A stretch of 64,000 bases of DNA, from positions 38,649 to 102,648 of the forward strand of contig JAJPIV010000080.1 of assembly GCA_021324595.1 (NCBI GenBank). Reading direction: 5' to 3'. The notes beneath the pieces are model-generated. The model was not told where the DNA came from. It saw only the letters and a program-made list of their open reading frames with translations, and searched no databases. Numbering within the stretch: the stretch's first letter is position 1; each line of letters begins with the position of its first letter. The stretch is from Actinomycetota bacterium. Its GTDB lineage: Bacteria > Actinomycetota > Actinomycetes > Streptosporangiales > Streptosporangiaceae. Positions 34,950-44,448 of the stretch are shown here, one piece after another. Both the position numbers and the translations under genes were made by a program.

Positions 34950-36088
34950 GCGCCATGACCGCGACCCTGGACGCGACCTCGCCCTCGCTGGATGCGATCC
35001 GCCGGGTGCCGAAGGTGCTGCTCCACGATCACCTGGACGGCGGCCTGCGCCCGGCGACCATCGTCGAGCTGGCCGAGCAGGGCGGCTACCGGGGGCTGCC
35101 CACCACCGACCCGGGCGAGCTCGGCGCGTGGATGGCGGCATCGGCCGCGGAGCACGGCAGGCTGGAGCATTACCTGGCGGGGTTCCGCCACACCGTGGCG
35201 GTCATGCAGAGCCGCCAGGCCCTGGTCCGGGTCGCCGCCGAGTGCGCGCAGGACCTCGCCGCCGACGGCGTCGTCTACGCGGAGGTCCGGTTCGCCCCCG
35301 AGCTGCACGTCGAGGGTGGGCTGAGCCTGGACGAGGTGGTCGAGGCGGTCCTCGAGGGGTTCGCCGCGGGCAGCGCCGGCCGGCCCATCCGCGTCTACGG
35401 GCTGCTCACCGCGATGCGGACGGCGGCCCGGTCGCTGGAGATCGCCGAGCTCGCGGTGCGCCACCGCGACCACGGGGTCGTCGGTTTCGACATCGCCGGC
35501 GCCGAGGCGGGCAGCCCGCCCAGCCGCCACCTGGACGCGTTCCAGTACGTGGCCCGGGAGAACTTCCACATCACGATCCACGCGGGCGAGGGGTTCGGCC
35601 TGCCGTCGATCTGGGAGGCCGTGCAGTGGTGCGGGGCCGAGCGCCTCGGCCACGGCGTGCGGATCATCGATGACATCACGGTGGAGCCGGACGGCACCGC
35701 CAGGCTCGGCCGCCTCGCCGCCTACATCCGGGACCGCCGGATCCCGCTGGAGATGTGCCCGTCGTCCAACGTGCACACCGGCGCGGCCCGGTCGATCGCC
35801 GAGCACCCGATCGGCCTGCTGCGCCGCCTGTCGTTCCGGGTCACGGTGAACACCGACAACCGGCTGATGAGCGCGGTCAGCCTGTCGAGCGAGTTCGCCG
35901 CGCTGGTCCAGGCGTTCGGGTACGGCTGGGCGGACATCCAGTGGCTGACCATCAACGCGATGAAGAGCGCGTTCGCCCCGTTCGACGAGCGCCTGGACCT
36001 GATCAACACGGTGATCAAGCCGGGTTTCGCCGCCGCCATGGCCCCGCCGGTGAGCACCCGGCCGCCGGCGCGCCGCCTGGGCCGGTAG
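34946..36088 (+). CDS. add: Adenosine deaminase
   Basis: Deaminates (deoxy)adenosine to (deoxy)inosine, which PNP can then split. 380 aa TIM-barrel amidohydrolase: zinc ligands in [23 protein letters not shown] (His and substrate Glu region), ERLGHGVRI and [12 protein letters not shown], and Asp in [11 protein letters not shown]. The start ATG overlaps the deoA stop; an alternative ATG lies 9 nt later. Last gene of the plus-strand salvage operon. The following 287 bp (36089–36375) contain no gene; a GATAAT hexamer at about 36323 is a possible -10 for the sulfotransferase gene. Confidence 0.95.
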   Translation: MSAMTATLDATSPSLDAIRRVPKVLLHDHLDGGLRPATIVELAEQGGYRGLPTTDPGELGAWMAASAAEHGRLEHYLAGFRHTVAVMQSRQALVRVAAECAQDLAADGVVYAEVRFAPELHVEGGLSLDEVVEAVLEGFAAGSAGRPIRVYGLLTAMRTAARSLEIAELAVRHRDHGVVGFDIAGAEAGSPPSRHLDAFQYVARENFHITIHAGEGFGLPSIWEAVQWCGAERLGHGVRIIDDITVEPDGTARLGRLAAYIRDRRIPLEMCPSSNVHTGAARSIAEHPIGLLRRLSFRVTVNTDNRLMSAVSLSSEFAALVQAFGYGWADIQWLTINAMKSAFAPFDERLDLINTVIKPGFAAAMAPPVSTRPPARRLGR

Positions 36089-36375
36089 CGTTCCGCCAGG
36101 ATCCGCGGGGCGAGGGCCCGGCCTGCCGCCGATCCGGGGGCGGCGCCGGGTCGGCCGGGCGGTCCGGGCGAGAATGCACCTGTGCCGTGGCGTTTGCCGC
36201 ACCTGAGGTGACCGCGCCGGCGGTTCTTCCGCGTTTCACGGCCGGTGACGGGCGCATGAGGCTAGGGTGCGGATGGGGAATTCGCGCTCCGGGCCGGATG
36301 GGTGAGCGCTGCCAGGCTGACCGATAATGGCGCGCGCGTGCTCATCCAGGCGCTTCCGGGCAATGGATCGGGCGT

Positions 36376-37473
36376 TTGGGGGGATTGGCCCTGCGGCACG
36401 AAGTCATCCCGGGCCGGAGGGCCGAGGGCGCCGTTCCGGCGGGCCCGGCCGGCGGCCCGCCGGTGCCGGTGCTGTTCATCGCCGGCTTCGGGCGCAGCGG
36501 GAGCACCCTGCTCGACCGCCTGCTGGGCAGCGGCCGCCAGCTGCACAGCGGCGGGGAGATCGGCGGGGTGTGGGCCCTGGGGCTGGTCGACGACCGGCTC
36601 TGCTCGTGCGGCGCCCGCTTCTCGCGCTGCGCGTTCTGGCAGGCGGTGGGCAGGGCCAGCTTCGGGGACCTGAGCGACGCCCAGATCCGGGAGGTGGTGC
36701 GGTACCTGCGCCGGGCCTTCCCGGTCAAGGGGGCGTGGCGCCTGCTGAGCCGCAGGACGAGAAGGCGGCTCATCGAGTCGGCTCCCCCCGCCTTCTTCGA
36801 GGTGACCGCCCGGATGTACCGGGGGCTGCTGGACGTGAGCGGCAGGCGGGTGGTCGTCGATTCTTCGAAGCTGGTGACCTACCTGGTGCTGCTGGCGCAC
36901 GTGCCATCGCTGGACCTGCGCGTCGTCCACCTGGTCCGCGATCCCCGCGCCGTGGCGCACTCCTGGCTGCGGCCGGGGGCCGCCGATCCGGATGGCCGGT
37001 CGTCGATGCCCCGGATCGGCATCCTCACGTCCGCCGCCCTGTGGCTGATCCTCAACGGCGCCGTGGAATGGGCGGCCCGGTGCCTGTCGCTTCCGTACGT
37101 CCGGGTCCGCTACGAGGACCTGGTGCGCGACCCGGCCGCCGTGGTGAGGCAACTGCGGTCGCAGGTCCTGGCGGACCCGGACCGGGAGGATCCAGCCCCC
37201 CGGGATCGTGCCGCCGCTGACCTCGGCGCCGGGCACATCGTCTCCGGCAATCCGATGCGGTTCCGCCGGGGCCGCGTGGAGATCGCGGAGGACGCGGGCT
37301 GGAAGGCGGATCCGGCCGCGGCGCGCGCGATCGTGGCGGCGGTCACGTTCCCGCTGCGGTGGCGGTACGGATATGGCGGGGTGCGCCTGGCCGGGCCCGG
37401 GCGCCGGCGCGGCATCGCCGGCCGGGGCCAGCCCGGGGCGGCGGACCCGGAGTCAGCCGCCGGCGGTGCGTGA
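36376..37473 (+). CDS. PAPS-dependent sulfotransferase family protein
   Basis: A 365-aa sulfotransferase-fold protein. The 5'-phosphosulfate loop is IAGFGRSGSTLLDRLLGS; the 3'-phosphate motif is VVHLVRDPRAVAHSWLRP (Arg and Ser); the catalytic/structural YVRVRYEDLVRDPAAVVRQ is typical. GEIGGVWALGLVDDRLCSCG resembles the acceptor-side cap of actinobacterial carbohydrate sulfotransferases. Start is uncertain: TTG 36376 is the track start without a good ribosome-binding site, and TTG 36385 is possible. It overlaps the convergent glycosyltransferase gene by 21 bp. Likely adds sulfate to the polysaccharide made by neighbours (inference). Confidence 0.8.
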   Translation: MGGLALRHEVIPGRRAEGAVPAGPAGGPPVPVLFIAGFGRSGSTLLDRLLGSGRQLHSGGEIGGVWALGLVDDRLCSCGARFSRCAFWQAVGRASFGDLSDAQIREVVRYLRRAFPVKGAWRLLSRRTRRRLIESAPPAFFEVTARMYRGLLDVSGRRVVVDSSKLVTYLVLLAHVPSLDLRVVHLVRDPRAVAHSWLRPGAADPDGRSSMPRIGILTSAALWLILNGAVEWAARCLSLPYVRVRYEDLVRDPAAVVRQLRSQVLADPDREDPAPRDRAAADLGAGHIVSGNPMRFRRGRVEIAEDAGWKADPAAARAIVAAVTFPLRWRYGYGGVRLAGPGRRRGIAGRGQPGAADPESAAGGA

Positions 37474-38691
37474 CCGGGCCAGGGCCTCGTACCTCGACTC
37501 GACGTCGCGCATGTTGCGCTGGTAGTCGGCCCGGGCAGCCACCAGCCGCAGGTTCTCAGGCCGCGCCGACCGCGCCAGGGACTCGTCCGCCAGCGCCCGC
37601 ATCAGCGCGCTCGCCACCGCGGCCGGATCCGCCGGCGGCACCACGATGCCGTTGACGCCGTCACGAACCCACTCGCGCACCGACGCGACGTCGCCGACGA
37701 CCGGCAGCGCGCCGCACGCCATGGCCTCCAGGAGCGTGTTCGGGGTGCCGTCGTGCTCGGCGAGCGACACGCTGACGCGGCTGGCGCGGAAGGCGTCGGC
37801 CATGCCGGCCCGGGACAGCGGCGGGAGCAGGTGCACCCGCGCCTGGTCCAGGCGCGCCTGCGCCAGCATCCGGAGCGCGTGGCGCGATCCCGCCATGCCC
37901 GGGCAGACCACGTGCGCCCGCGGCGCCGACGCGAGCACCGGCGCGAGCGCGCGGAAGAAGACGTCGGTCCGCACGTACTCCCTGATGCCCCGGGGGTTGA
38001 GGATGACCGGAGCGCGCTCGGGTATCCCGAGGCGCCGCCGAAGGTCGCTGGGGCCCGGCCGGAAGACCGAGGCGTCGACGCCGCCGTTTCCCGGGATCAC
38101 CCAGACCTGGCGGTCCCGCGGGAAGCCCCACGCCCGCGCGACGCGCGAATCGCGCTGGCAGTCACAGTGCAGCACCGAGGCGGCCGCCAGCGCCCGCCGC
38201 GTCGCGCTCGCCATCATCGGAGTCCGGCCGGCGAACAGCGTCAGGTCATTGCCCCAGACGGAGACGATGACGCGCGCGCCGGCCAGCGCCGCGGCGGCGA
38301 TGCCCTCGAACGGGATCCGCATCGCGTGGACGACGTCGGGCTGATGCCGGGCCACCACCTGGCGCAGCCGCTCCCGCTTCACGCGCACCAGCGCCGGCCC
38401 GGCCAGGCACCGGACGGCCGCGACCCGCCGCGGGGTGACCCATCCCGCCGCCCGCCCGGCCGCGCGGATGGCCAGCCGGGCGGGGCCGCCCGGCGGCCGG
38501 CCGCCGCCGGCTCCGGCCCGCCCCGCCGCGGCGAGGACGAGCGGCAGCGGCACGACGTCGGCGCCGGGAAGCACATCCGCGGGCACCGGGTAGGAGGAGA
38601 TCGCCTGGACCTGGTGACCGCGATCGGTGAAGTACCCGATCCACTGGATCGCGATCGGGCTGCGCAGGTCGGCGATGAACGTGAGCCTCAT
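37453..38691 (-). CDS. Glycosyltransferase family 4
   Basis: A 412-aa GT-B fold transferase. N-terminal domain MRLTFIADLRSPIAIQWIGY and QPDVVHAMRIPFEGIAAAAL; C-terminal nucleotide-sugar domain with VILNPRGIREYVR and the acidic motif SLAEHDGTPNTLLEAMACGA. ATG 38691 is preferred: it overlaps the upstream gene's stop by 4 nt and starts the homologous region, while the longer ORF adds shadow sequence. Last gene of the minus-strand polysaccharide block. Confidence 0.9.
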   Translation of the reverse strand: MRLTFIADLRSPIAIQWIGYFTDRGHQVQAISSYPVPADVLPGADVVPLPLVLAAAGRAGAGGGRPPGGPARLAIRAAGRAAGWVTPRRVAAVRCLAGPALVRVKRERLRQVVARHQPDVVHAMRIPFEGIAAAALAGARVIVSVWGNDLTLFAGRTPMMASATRRALAAASVLHCDCQRDSRVARAWGFPRDRQVWVIPGNGGVDASVFRPGPSDLRRRLGIPERAPVILNPRGIREYVRTDVFFRALAPVLASAPRAHVVCPGMAGSRHALRMLAQARLDQARVHLLPPLSRAGMADAFRASRVSVSLAEHDGTPNTLLEAMACGALPVVGDVASVREWVRDGVNGIVVPPADPAAVASALMRALADESLARSARPENLRLVAARADYQRNMRDVESRYEALARSRTAGG

Positions 38692-39761
38692 CGGACGGCG
38701 CCCCGGGCGGATCCGGCGGACCGGATGGCGGACGCCATCGCGCGGGCGACCTCCTCGGCCGAGAACGCGGCCCGCAGCGAGGCCGGCACGGCGCGCGTCC
38801 TGGCCTGACGGGCCGCGGCCACCAGCTCGCAGGGCGTGGCCGCCCGCATCGCGACGACGGCGTCCCCCGCGGCCCGCCGGAGGTCGGCCGTTGAGCCGAC
38901 GCCCGGGCCGAGCACGACCGGCCGCAGGCCGACCAGGGCCTCGGCGGCCACGAGCGGCCACGGATCCATGCGGCTGGGCAGCAGGACGACGGCCGACCGC
39001 TCGAAGATCCTCCGCCGGTCCTCGCCCTCCACGAACCCGGCGTACTCAAGGCCGGGCAGCTGCCTGGCCAGGGCGGCGGTCTCCCGGCGGAGCGGGCCAT
39101 CGCCGGCCATGATCAGCCCCGGGAAGACCGACAGCAGCTCGGCGGCGGCCGCGAGCACCAGGTCGGCTCCCTTGCGCCGCGACAGCTGCCCGAGGAACAG
39201 CGCCGCGCCGGCGGGCCGCGGCGGGCCGATCGTGCGCAGGTCCGGTCCCTGCACCGAGTTGGGCGCGCGGTGGCAGGGAAGCGCCGGCGCCAGCTCGCGG
39301 ACGAACTGCTCGGCGGCGGCGCCCGGGACGATCGCCGCCGAGCAGGCGGCCAGGAACTCGCGCCGGACCGCCGACGACAGCCCGCCGCGGTGCCGGCCCG
39401 TGCCGTGGGCGCTCTCGACCCAGCTGATCAGCGGCACGCCGCGGCGCCTGGCCCACGCCCAGGCCGACCAGCAGGCGGGGACGTCCCAGCCGCCGAGCAC
39501 GATGGCCCGGGGCCGCAGGGCGTCCAGCGCGGATCGCACCCCGCGGGACAGCTCCAGGGCCACCCGCCCGGCCTCGACCCGGTGGCCGGGCAGGACTTCG
39601 ACCCGGAACCGGACTTCGGGCCACGGGATGGTCCACCGCCGGCCCGGCGCCGGGTCCCGCCGCGAGAGCAGCACGGCGAACTGCCCGCCGAGGGCATCGC
39701 TCAGGCAGTTGAACAGCGGCACCCGGTAGGGGGCCAGCGATCGCTGGAAGAGCACGATCAC
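38688..39761 (-). CDS. Glycosyltransferase (GT4-like)
   Basis: A 357-aa GT-B transferase beginning VIVLFQRSLAPYRVPLFNCL, the 'APYRVPLF' opening common in exopolysaccharide GT4 enzymes. Downstream: LFLGQLSRRKGADLVLAAAA, IMAGDGPLRRET, and PSRMDPWPLVAAEALVGLRP (acidic donor-binding motif). The GTG start at 39761 overlaps the flippase stop as GTGA, fixing the start. Sugar specificity is unknown. Confidence 0.9.
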   Translation of the reverse strand: MIVLFQRSLAPYRVPLFNCLSDALGGQFAVLLSRRDPAPGRRWTIPWPEVRFRVEVLPGHRVEAGRVALELSRGVRSALDALRPRAIVLGGWDVPACWSAWAWARRRGVPLISWVESAHGTGRHRGGLSSAVRREFLAACSAAIVPGAAAEQFVRELAPALPCHRAPNSVQGPDLRTIGPPRPAGAALFLGQLSRRKGADLVLAAAAELLSVFPGLIMAGDGPLRRETAALARQLPGLEYAGFVEGEDRRRIFERSAVVLLPSRMDPWPLVAAEALVGLRPVVLGPGVGSTADLRRAAGDAVVAMRAATPCELVAAARQARTRAVPASLRAAFSAEEVARAMASAIRSAGSARGAVR

Positions 39762-41281
39762 GCTGCCTGCCCTCCGTCCCGCGCGAGCGGCGCGATGGCC
39801 ACCGGGCGCGCGGCGGCGAGGTAGCGGGCGATCTGGCGCAGGGCGAGAGCGCCCGCCGCCCCGGCGGCGACGGCGGCGCAGCCCACGGCCACGCCGCCCA
39901 GCCGCTGGCGCCCCCACGCGAGCAGGAGGGCGGCGCACGCCGTGCCGCCCCACGCGACGGCGGGCCGGAGGACCGGCCGGCCGCGGGCCCGCGCGGGCGG
40001 GCGCAGCCACCTCAGCCGTGTCACCGCCGGGGCCGCCTCGAAGATGACCGTGCAGGCGAGCAAGGCCCCGGCCGCGCCGGCGGCGCCCCACCGGCCGGCG
40101 GCGGGGACCGACAGGGCCGCCTGAGCCGCGAGGCTCCCGGCGAACCACAGGCGCAGCGCGCCCACGCCGTTCTCCGCCTGCAGCAGGCGCACGAACGGCC
40201 GGTACGCGCTCCGCACGGTCTCGGCCAGGACGATGACCAGCACCGCCCACGCGCCGCGCCCGTAGCCGGCGCCGAACGCCAGGCGCACGCCCTGCGCGCC
40301 CGCCGTCACCACGGCGAACGCGAGGGCCGCACCGCACGCCACGGCCACGATGGCGAGCTGGGCCGCCAGGCCGCAGAGGACCGGCCTGGCCTGGCGGGTC
40401 GCGCGGCACAGCGACACGAACATGCTGTCGGTGAACGGCGTCGTGACCCTGCGGGCCAGGCTTCCCACCTTGCTCGCGACGCCGTACAAGGCCGCGCCCG
40501 CCGGCCCGGCCGCGTGGCCGGCGACGGCCATGCCGATCGTCACGCTCAGCAGCGGCAGGGCGTCGGCCAGCACCACGCCGGTGGACTCGTACCACGCCCG
40601 CGCCCACCAGGCGAACGCCGGCGCGCCCGCGGGCCGTGCCCGCTGCGGCTCACCGGGCCAGCGCCGGCGCGCGACGATCACCAGCGCCAGGTCGAAGGCG
40701 ATCTCCACCGCCGCGTAGGCCAGGGCCACCGCGACGGCGGTCCGGTACCAGTACGCGGCCGCGACGCAGGCGAGCGTCCCGGCGACCGCGGGCCCGGCGC
40801 CGAAGATCCGCTCCAGGTCCATCCGGCCCAGCGCCAGCAGCCGCAGGGCGCACGTCTGGCACCTGAGGTTCACCCCGATCGCCGCGATCACCGCGAGCGC
40901 GGCCAGCTCCGGCCACCTGGTGTCCGCCAGGTACGGGCCGAGCAGGCCGCCGGGCAGCAGGCAGGCGAGCGCGAGGACAGCCACCAGGACCGCGGTGGCC
41001 AGGCGGTAGAACGCGCTCGCGCCGCGCAGTACGCTGGCCCGCCCGGCGCCGTCATGCTCGGTCATCCTGCGCAGGAAGACCAGCGACATCCCCATGTCCG
41101 CCACCGAGGCCAGCGCCGACAGCGACACCAGCAGCGTCCACAGGCCGAGCTCCGGGGTGCTCAGCAGGCGGGTCAGCAGCGGCAGGGTGAGGACGGACAC
41201 GACGAGCGTGCCCTGAGACCAGAGCCAGGCGGCGATCGTGTTCACGTACAGCTCGCGCCTCACGCGGTGGCGGCCGGCCAT
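39758..41281 (-). CDS. Polysaccharide flippase (Wzx/MATE-like oligosaccharide transporter)
   Basis: A 507-aa integral membrane protein with about 12–14 hydrophobic segments and little else; begins MAGRHRVRRELYVNTIAAWL then TLVVSVLTLPLLTRLLSTPE, the arrangement of Wzx-type flippases. It would move the undecaprenyl-linked repeat unit across the membrane. ATG 41281 overlaps the polymerase gene by 22 bp. The track's 989-aa ORF in this frame is a shadow beyond that ATG. Confidence 0.85.
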   Translation of the reverse strand: MAGRHRVRRELYVNTIAAWLWSQGTLVVSVLTLPLLTRLLSTPELGLWTLLVSLSALASVADMGMSLVFLRRMTEHDGAGRASVLRGASAFYRLATAVLVAVLALACLLPGGLLGPYLADTRWPELAALAVIAAIGVNLRCQTCALRLLALGRMDLERIFGAGPAVAGTLACVAAAYWYRTAVAVALAYAAVEIAFDLALVIVARRRWPGEPQRARPAGAPAFAWWARAWYESTGVVLADALPLLSVTIGMAVAGHAAGPAGAALYGVASKVGSLARRVTTPFTDSMFVSLCRATRQARPVLCGLAAQLAIVAVACGAALAFAVVTAGAQGVRLAFGAGYGRGAWAVLVIVLAETVRSAYRPFVRLLQAENGVGALRLWFAGSLAAQAALSVPAAGRWGAAGAAGALLACTVIFEAAPAVTRLRWLRPPARARGRPVLRPAVAWGGTACAALLLAWGRQRLGGVAVGCAAVAAGAAGALALRQIARYLAAARPVAIAPLARDGGQAA

Positions 41282-42708
41282 CGCACGTTCCCAGGTCGGG
41301 GCGGGGGGACCGGGACCGGCCGGGGGACGTCCTCCAGCAGGGCCGACCGCCTCCGGCAGGCGAGGGCGGTCACCGCGAGCAGGCCCGCGAACGAGGTCAG
41401 CATCGCGGCGATGGCGCCCCGGGTGAAGATGTCGAGCAGGACCGATCCGCCCACGGCGACCAGCACCGACTCCCGCAGGCTCGCCGAGCCGGCCAGGCGC
41501 AGCGCGAGCAGCTCGGTGAGCGCGCCGAACAGCACCGAGCCGATGAGCGCCCCGGGCAGCCCGAAGTTCGCGTACATCTCGCCGAACTCGGGGAAGGCGA
41601 TGCCGGAGTTCCCCGGATCCATCTGGCCGGTGACGACGCTGATGGCGTCCTGCGGCTTGCCGCTCCACAGCGCCCGCGGAATGGGGAAGATCACCGTCTG
41701 CAGGTAGCTGGCGCCGTGCAGGTAGGGGGTGCCGTCCGGGACGGTGCCGGCCAGCCCGGCCAGCGGGAGGAACAGGTCGTTCCCGGAGCCGAACGGCTGC
41801 GCGAGCACGGCCCCGGGCGTCACGTCCCGGCTCCCGGCGGCGCCGCGGGCCACGGCGATCAGCGCCGCGGCGCCGACGACCGCCAGCATGCCGGCCGCCG
41901 CGAGGCGGCGCGGCGGGAGCGGCCGCGCGCTGGTCTTCAGCCAGATCAGGCCGGCGGCGCACACGGGCACGAAGAACCGGCCGCGCTGACCGTCGCCGAG
42001 CAGGACGACGGCGGCCAGCGCGGCCACCAGGAGCGGGCGGGCGATCCGCGCCGGCGTGGCGCGGCCCAGCCGGAGCGGCAGCAGGACGATCGCCAGCCCC
42101 GCTACGCACTGCGCGACGCTGAGGAACGCGAGATTGCCGGTGAGCTCGCGGTAGAACGTGCCGTAGCCGCCGGGGCTGGTGTAGGCGAAGAAGTCCCGCG
42201 GGCTCGCGTGGCCGAGGACGATCATGGCGGCGACCGCGGCGATGCCGGTGACCAGCGCCCTGCGGGCAGCCCGGTCCAGGCGCGGACCGGACAGGGTCAC
42301 CGGCAGGCGGCGCATCGGCGGGAACGGCCACAGCGTCCGGGCGGCGATCGCGCCGAGCAACATCCCGGCCTGCGCCAGGGCGGCGATCTGAAGGGCCAGG
42401 TCGACGCCGCCCTGGTAGTCGTTGCCCGCGATGGTCGTGCGGCCGAAGGCCTCGGCGCCCGTGGCGGGCAGGAGCACGAACAGGAACATGGCCATCAGGA
42501 CCGCGGTGAACAGCATGGAGAACGACCGCCGGGTCAGCGCCCAGGCCAGCGAGGCGGCCCAGCTCGCCCACAGCACGGTGAGCCAGAACGCGCCGGCTGG
42601 GGCGGAATCCGGCGGCGCGGGGCTGAGCAGGCCGGACAGGGCCACGACGGCCACGACGGAGGACGCGACGGCGACGAAGGCGAGCGGGACGGCCAGCCGC
42701 CGGGTCAC
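41260..42708 (-). CDS. O-antigen/exopolysaccharide polymerase-like membrane protein (Wzy-like)
   Basis: A 482-aa protein with about 11–12 transmembrane segments and a large extracytoplasmic loop near residues 280–350 (GSGNDLFLPLAGLAG, IPRALWSGKPQDAIS), followed by GIAFPEFGEMYANFGLPGAL. This loop pattern is shared with O-antigen polymerase-type Wzy proteins, which join repeat units outside the membrane. GTG start overlaps the aminotransferase stop (GTGA). Adjacent to the flippase gene, as in most Wzx/Wzy loci. Confidence 0.82.
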   Translation of the reverse strand: MTRRLAVPLAFVAVASSVVAVVALSGLLSPAPPDSAPAGAFWLTVLWASWAASLAWALTRRSFSMLFTAVLMAMFLFVLLPATGAEAFGRTTIAGNDYQGGVDLALQIAALAQAGMLLGAIAARTLWPFPPMRRLPVTLSGPRLDRAARRALVTGIAAVAAMIVLGHASPRDFFAYTSPGGYGTFYRELTGNLAFLSVAQCVAGLAIVLLPLRLGRATPARIARPLLVAALAAVVLLGDGQRGRFFVPVCAAGLIWLKTSARPLPPRRLAAAGMLAVVGAAALIAVARGAAGSRDVTPGAVLAQPFGSGNDLFLPLAGLAGTVPDGTPYLHGASYLQTVIFPIPRALWSGKPQDAISVVTGQMDPGNSGIAFPEFGEMYANFGLPGALIGSVLFGALTELLALRLAGSASLRESVLVAVGGSVLLDIFTRGAIAAMLTSFAGLLAVTALACRRRSALLEDVPRPVPVPPPRPGNVRWPAATA

Positions 42709-43769
42709 CGCCCTGACACCGCCTCACCGAGCACGTGGCGGACTCGGGCGATCTCGGACCGCGTCATCGCAGGGTAGAGGGGGACCGACACGATCGCCCC
42801 GTGGAGCCGGTCGGCGACCGGGAAGGTCCCCCGCCCGGCCCACCGGCGGGCCGGGACCGGCCTGCTGAACCCGACCCCGCGGGCGCGGGCACGCGCCACC
42901 ACGGCGGCCGGGTCGCCGGTGGCCAGCAGGTACCGCCACCATGTGCCGGTCCGGCCGGCGGGCGCCCGCAGCACCCGGCGCGCCCGCTCACCGAGCGCCT
43001 CGTCGTACAGGCGGGCGATCCCGGCGCGGCGGTCCAGCAGCTCGGGCAGGCGCGCCAGCTGGGCGGCGGCGAGCGCGCAGGCCAGGTCGGCCATCTTCGC
43101 GTGCGGGACCGGCGCGTCCGGTGGCAGGTCAGACTCCGGGTCGGTCCACCGCCGTGCCGCATCGACGTCCTCGGGCGATCCCGCCAGGGCCCCGCCCTCG
43201 CCGCCGCAGATCAGCTTCGTCGCCGAGAACGACAGGACCGCGAAGCGGCCGAACGTGCCCGCCGGCCGCCCGCCCACCGTGCCGCCCGCACAGGTCGTGA
43301 CGTCCTCGATGACCGTCACGGGGCTGCCCGCGGCCTCGGCCGCCGATGCCGCGGGGATGCCGAACTGGTGCACCACGACCGCCGCCTTGCACCGGCCGGC
43401 CAGCGAGGCGAGGGTCCCCGGCGGGAAGGACAGGTCGGCGGGATCCGCGTCGACCAGGTACGGGGTCCCGCCGGCCCGCAGGACCGCCCGCTCGATGGAG
43501 GCGCAGCAGTACGCGGGAACCGCCACCAGCTCCCCGGCGACGCCGGTCACGCGGAGGGCCACTTCCAGGGCGGCCGAGCCCGATGAGACGGCAGCGGCCG
43601 CGGGCCGGCCGAAGGCGGCGGCCACCGCGGATTCCAGCTTCCGGCCGGCCTCGCCGCCCGCCCCGACCCAGGCGCGATCCAGCGCGGCGATCACCGCGCG
43701 GCGCTCGGCGTCCCCGATGTCCGGGCGCGCGTGCGGAATCGGCGGCCCGGGGGGCTCGTCAGCCGACAT
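42705..43769 (-). CDS. DegT/DnrJ/EryC1/StrS-family aminotransferase
   Basis: PLP-dependent sugar aminotransferase, 354 aa. IPHARPDIGDAERRAVIAAL is the family N-terminus; AAVSSGSAALEVALRV binds the cofactor phosphate; VIEDVTTCAGGTVGG carries the cofactor-facing Asp; LSFSATKLICGGEGGAL contains the Schiff-base Lys. Expected to convert a nucleotide keto-sugar, possibly from the 4,6-dehydratase at 50218, into an amino sugar. It overlaps WbqC by 11 bp and Wzy by 4 bp. Confidence 0.92.
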   Translation of the reverse strand: MSADEPPGPPIPHARPDIGDAERRAVIAALDRAWVGAGGEAGRKLESAVAAAFGRPAAAAVSSGSAALEVALRVTGVAGELVAVPAYCCASIERAVLRAGGTPYLVDADPADLSFPPGTLASLAGRCKAAVVVHQFGIPAASAAEAAGSPVTVIEDVTTCAGGTVGGRPAGTFGRFAVLSFSATKLICGGEGGALAGSPEDVDAARRWTDPESDLPPDAPVPHAKMADLACALAAAQLARLPELLDRRAGIARLYDEALGERARRVLRAPAGRTGTWWRYLLATGDPAAVVARARARGVGFSRPVPARRWAGRGTFPVADRLHGAIVSVPLYPAMTRSEIARVRHVLGEAVSGR

Positions 43770-44448
43770 GGACGTCCAGGGACGGCTCGGAGAGGACCTC
43801 GCGCGCGGCGGGCAGGCCCGCGTTGGCCATCAGGTCCAGGACGGACGGGTCGGCGAGCCCCCGGCGGCTGGCTGGCGCCGGCCAGGACTGGACGGCGACC
43901 TCGATGCCCTCGGCGCGGAAGCGGTCCAGCGGCAGGTACGACACGCCCGGGCCGCCGGAGATGTAGCAGGTGCCGCCCACCTCCTTGACCAGGTCGAGGA
44001 CCAGGTCCCCCTTCGCCGAGCGCACCGGCAGGTCGGAGCTGCGCACGACCTTCACGTCAGGGGCGAGCAGCCTCAGGCACGCGCGGAAGGTCCGCCAGCA
44101 GACCTCGTTGATGGTCTCGGCCTCGTCCCGGTAGACCGCCTCGACCGCCGGGGCCAGGTCGTTCCAGTGCGGGCGCCTGGCGTAGCAGTGCCGGATGGTC
44201 CGCAGGTGCCGCCGCCACGTCGGCTGGACCCCGGCTTCCGACCACAGCGCGAGCCTGGACCCCCGCAGCGGCAGGCGCAGGACGATCGGCCGGCCGTCGG
44301 ACGACTCGACCACCGTCCGGTCCTCCCACTTGGTGGCCGAGCGCGAGAACTTCACCGAATCGAGCCAGATGTACACGTCACTGGCGAAGACCCGGTTCCA
44401 CACGTGGGTGCGCGCCCAGTAGGTCGGCTGGGTGATGGCCACTCTCAT
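43759..44448 (-). CDS. WbqC family protein
   Basis: A 229-aa protein starting MRVAITQPTYWARTHVWNRV, with SDVYIWLDSVKFSRSATKWE and later LVKEVGGTCYISGGPGVSYL, the WbqC-like pattern. Members occur in O-antigen and exopolysaccharide clusters beside aminotransferases, but the biochemical role is not firmly established; a part in modifying an amino sugar is inferred from context. Start fixed by ATGA overlap with the PIG-L gene. Confidence 0.88.
   Translation of the reverse strand: MRVAITQPTYWARTHVWNRVFASDVYIWLDSVKFSRSATKWEDRTVVESSDGRPIVLRLPLRGSRLALWSEAGVQPTWRRHLRTIRHCYARRPHWNDLAPAVEAVYRDEAETINEVCWRTFRACLRLLAPDVKVVRSSDLPVRSAKGDLVLDLVKEVGGTCYISGGPGVSYLPLDRFRAEGIEVAVQSWPAPASRRGLADPSVLDLMANAGLPAAREVLSEPSLDVHVG

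Noticed and set aside
39758-42727. 989-aa ORF suggesting a giant membrane protein
   Set aside because: The flippase begins at ATG 41281; the upstream half is an off-frame reading of the polymerase gene.
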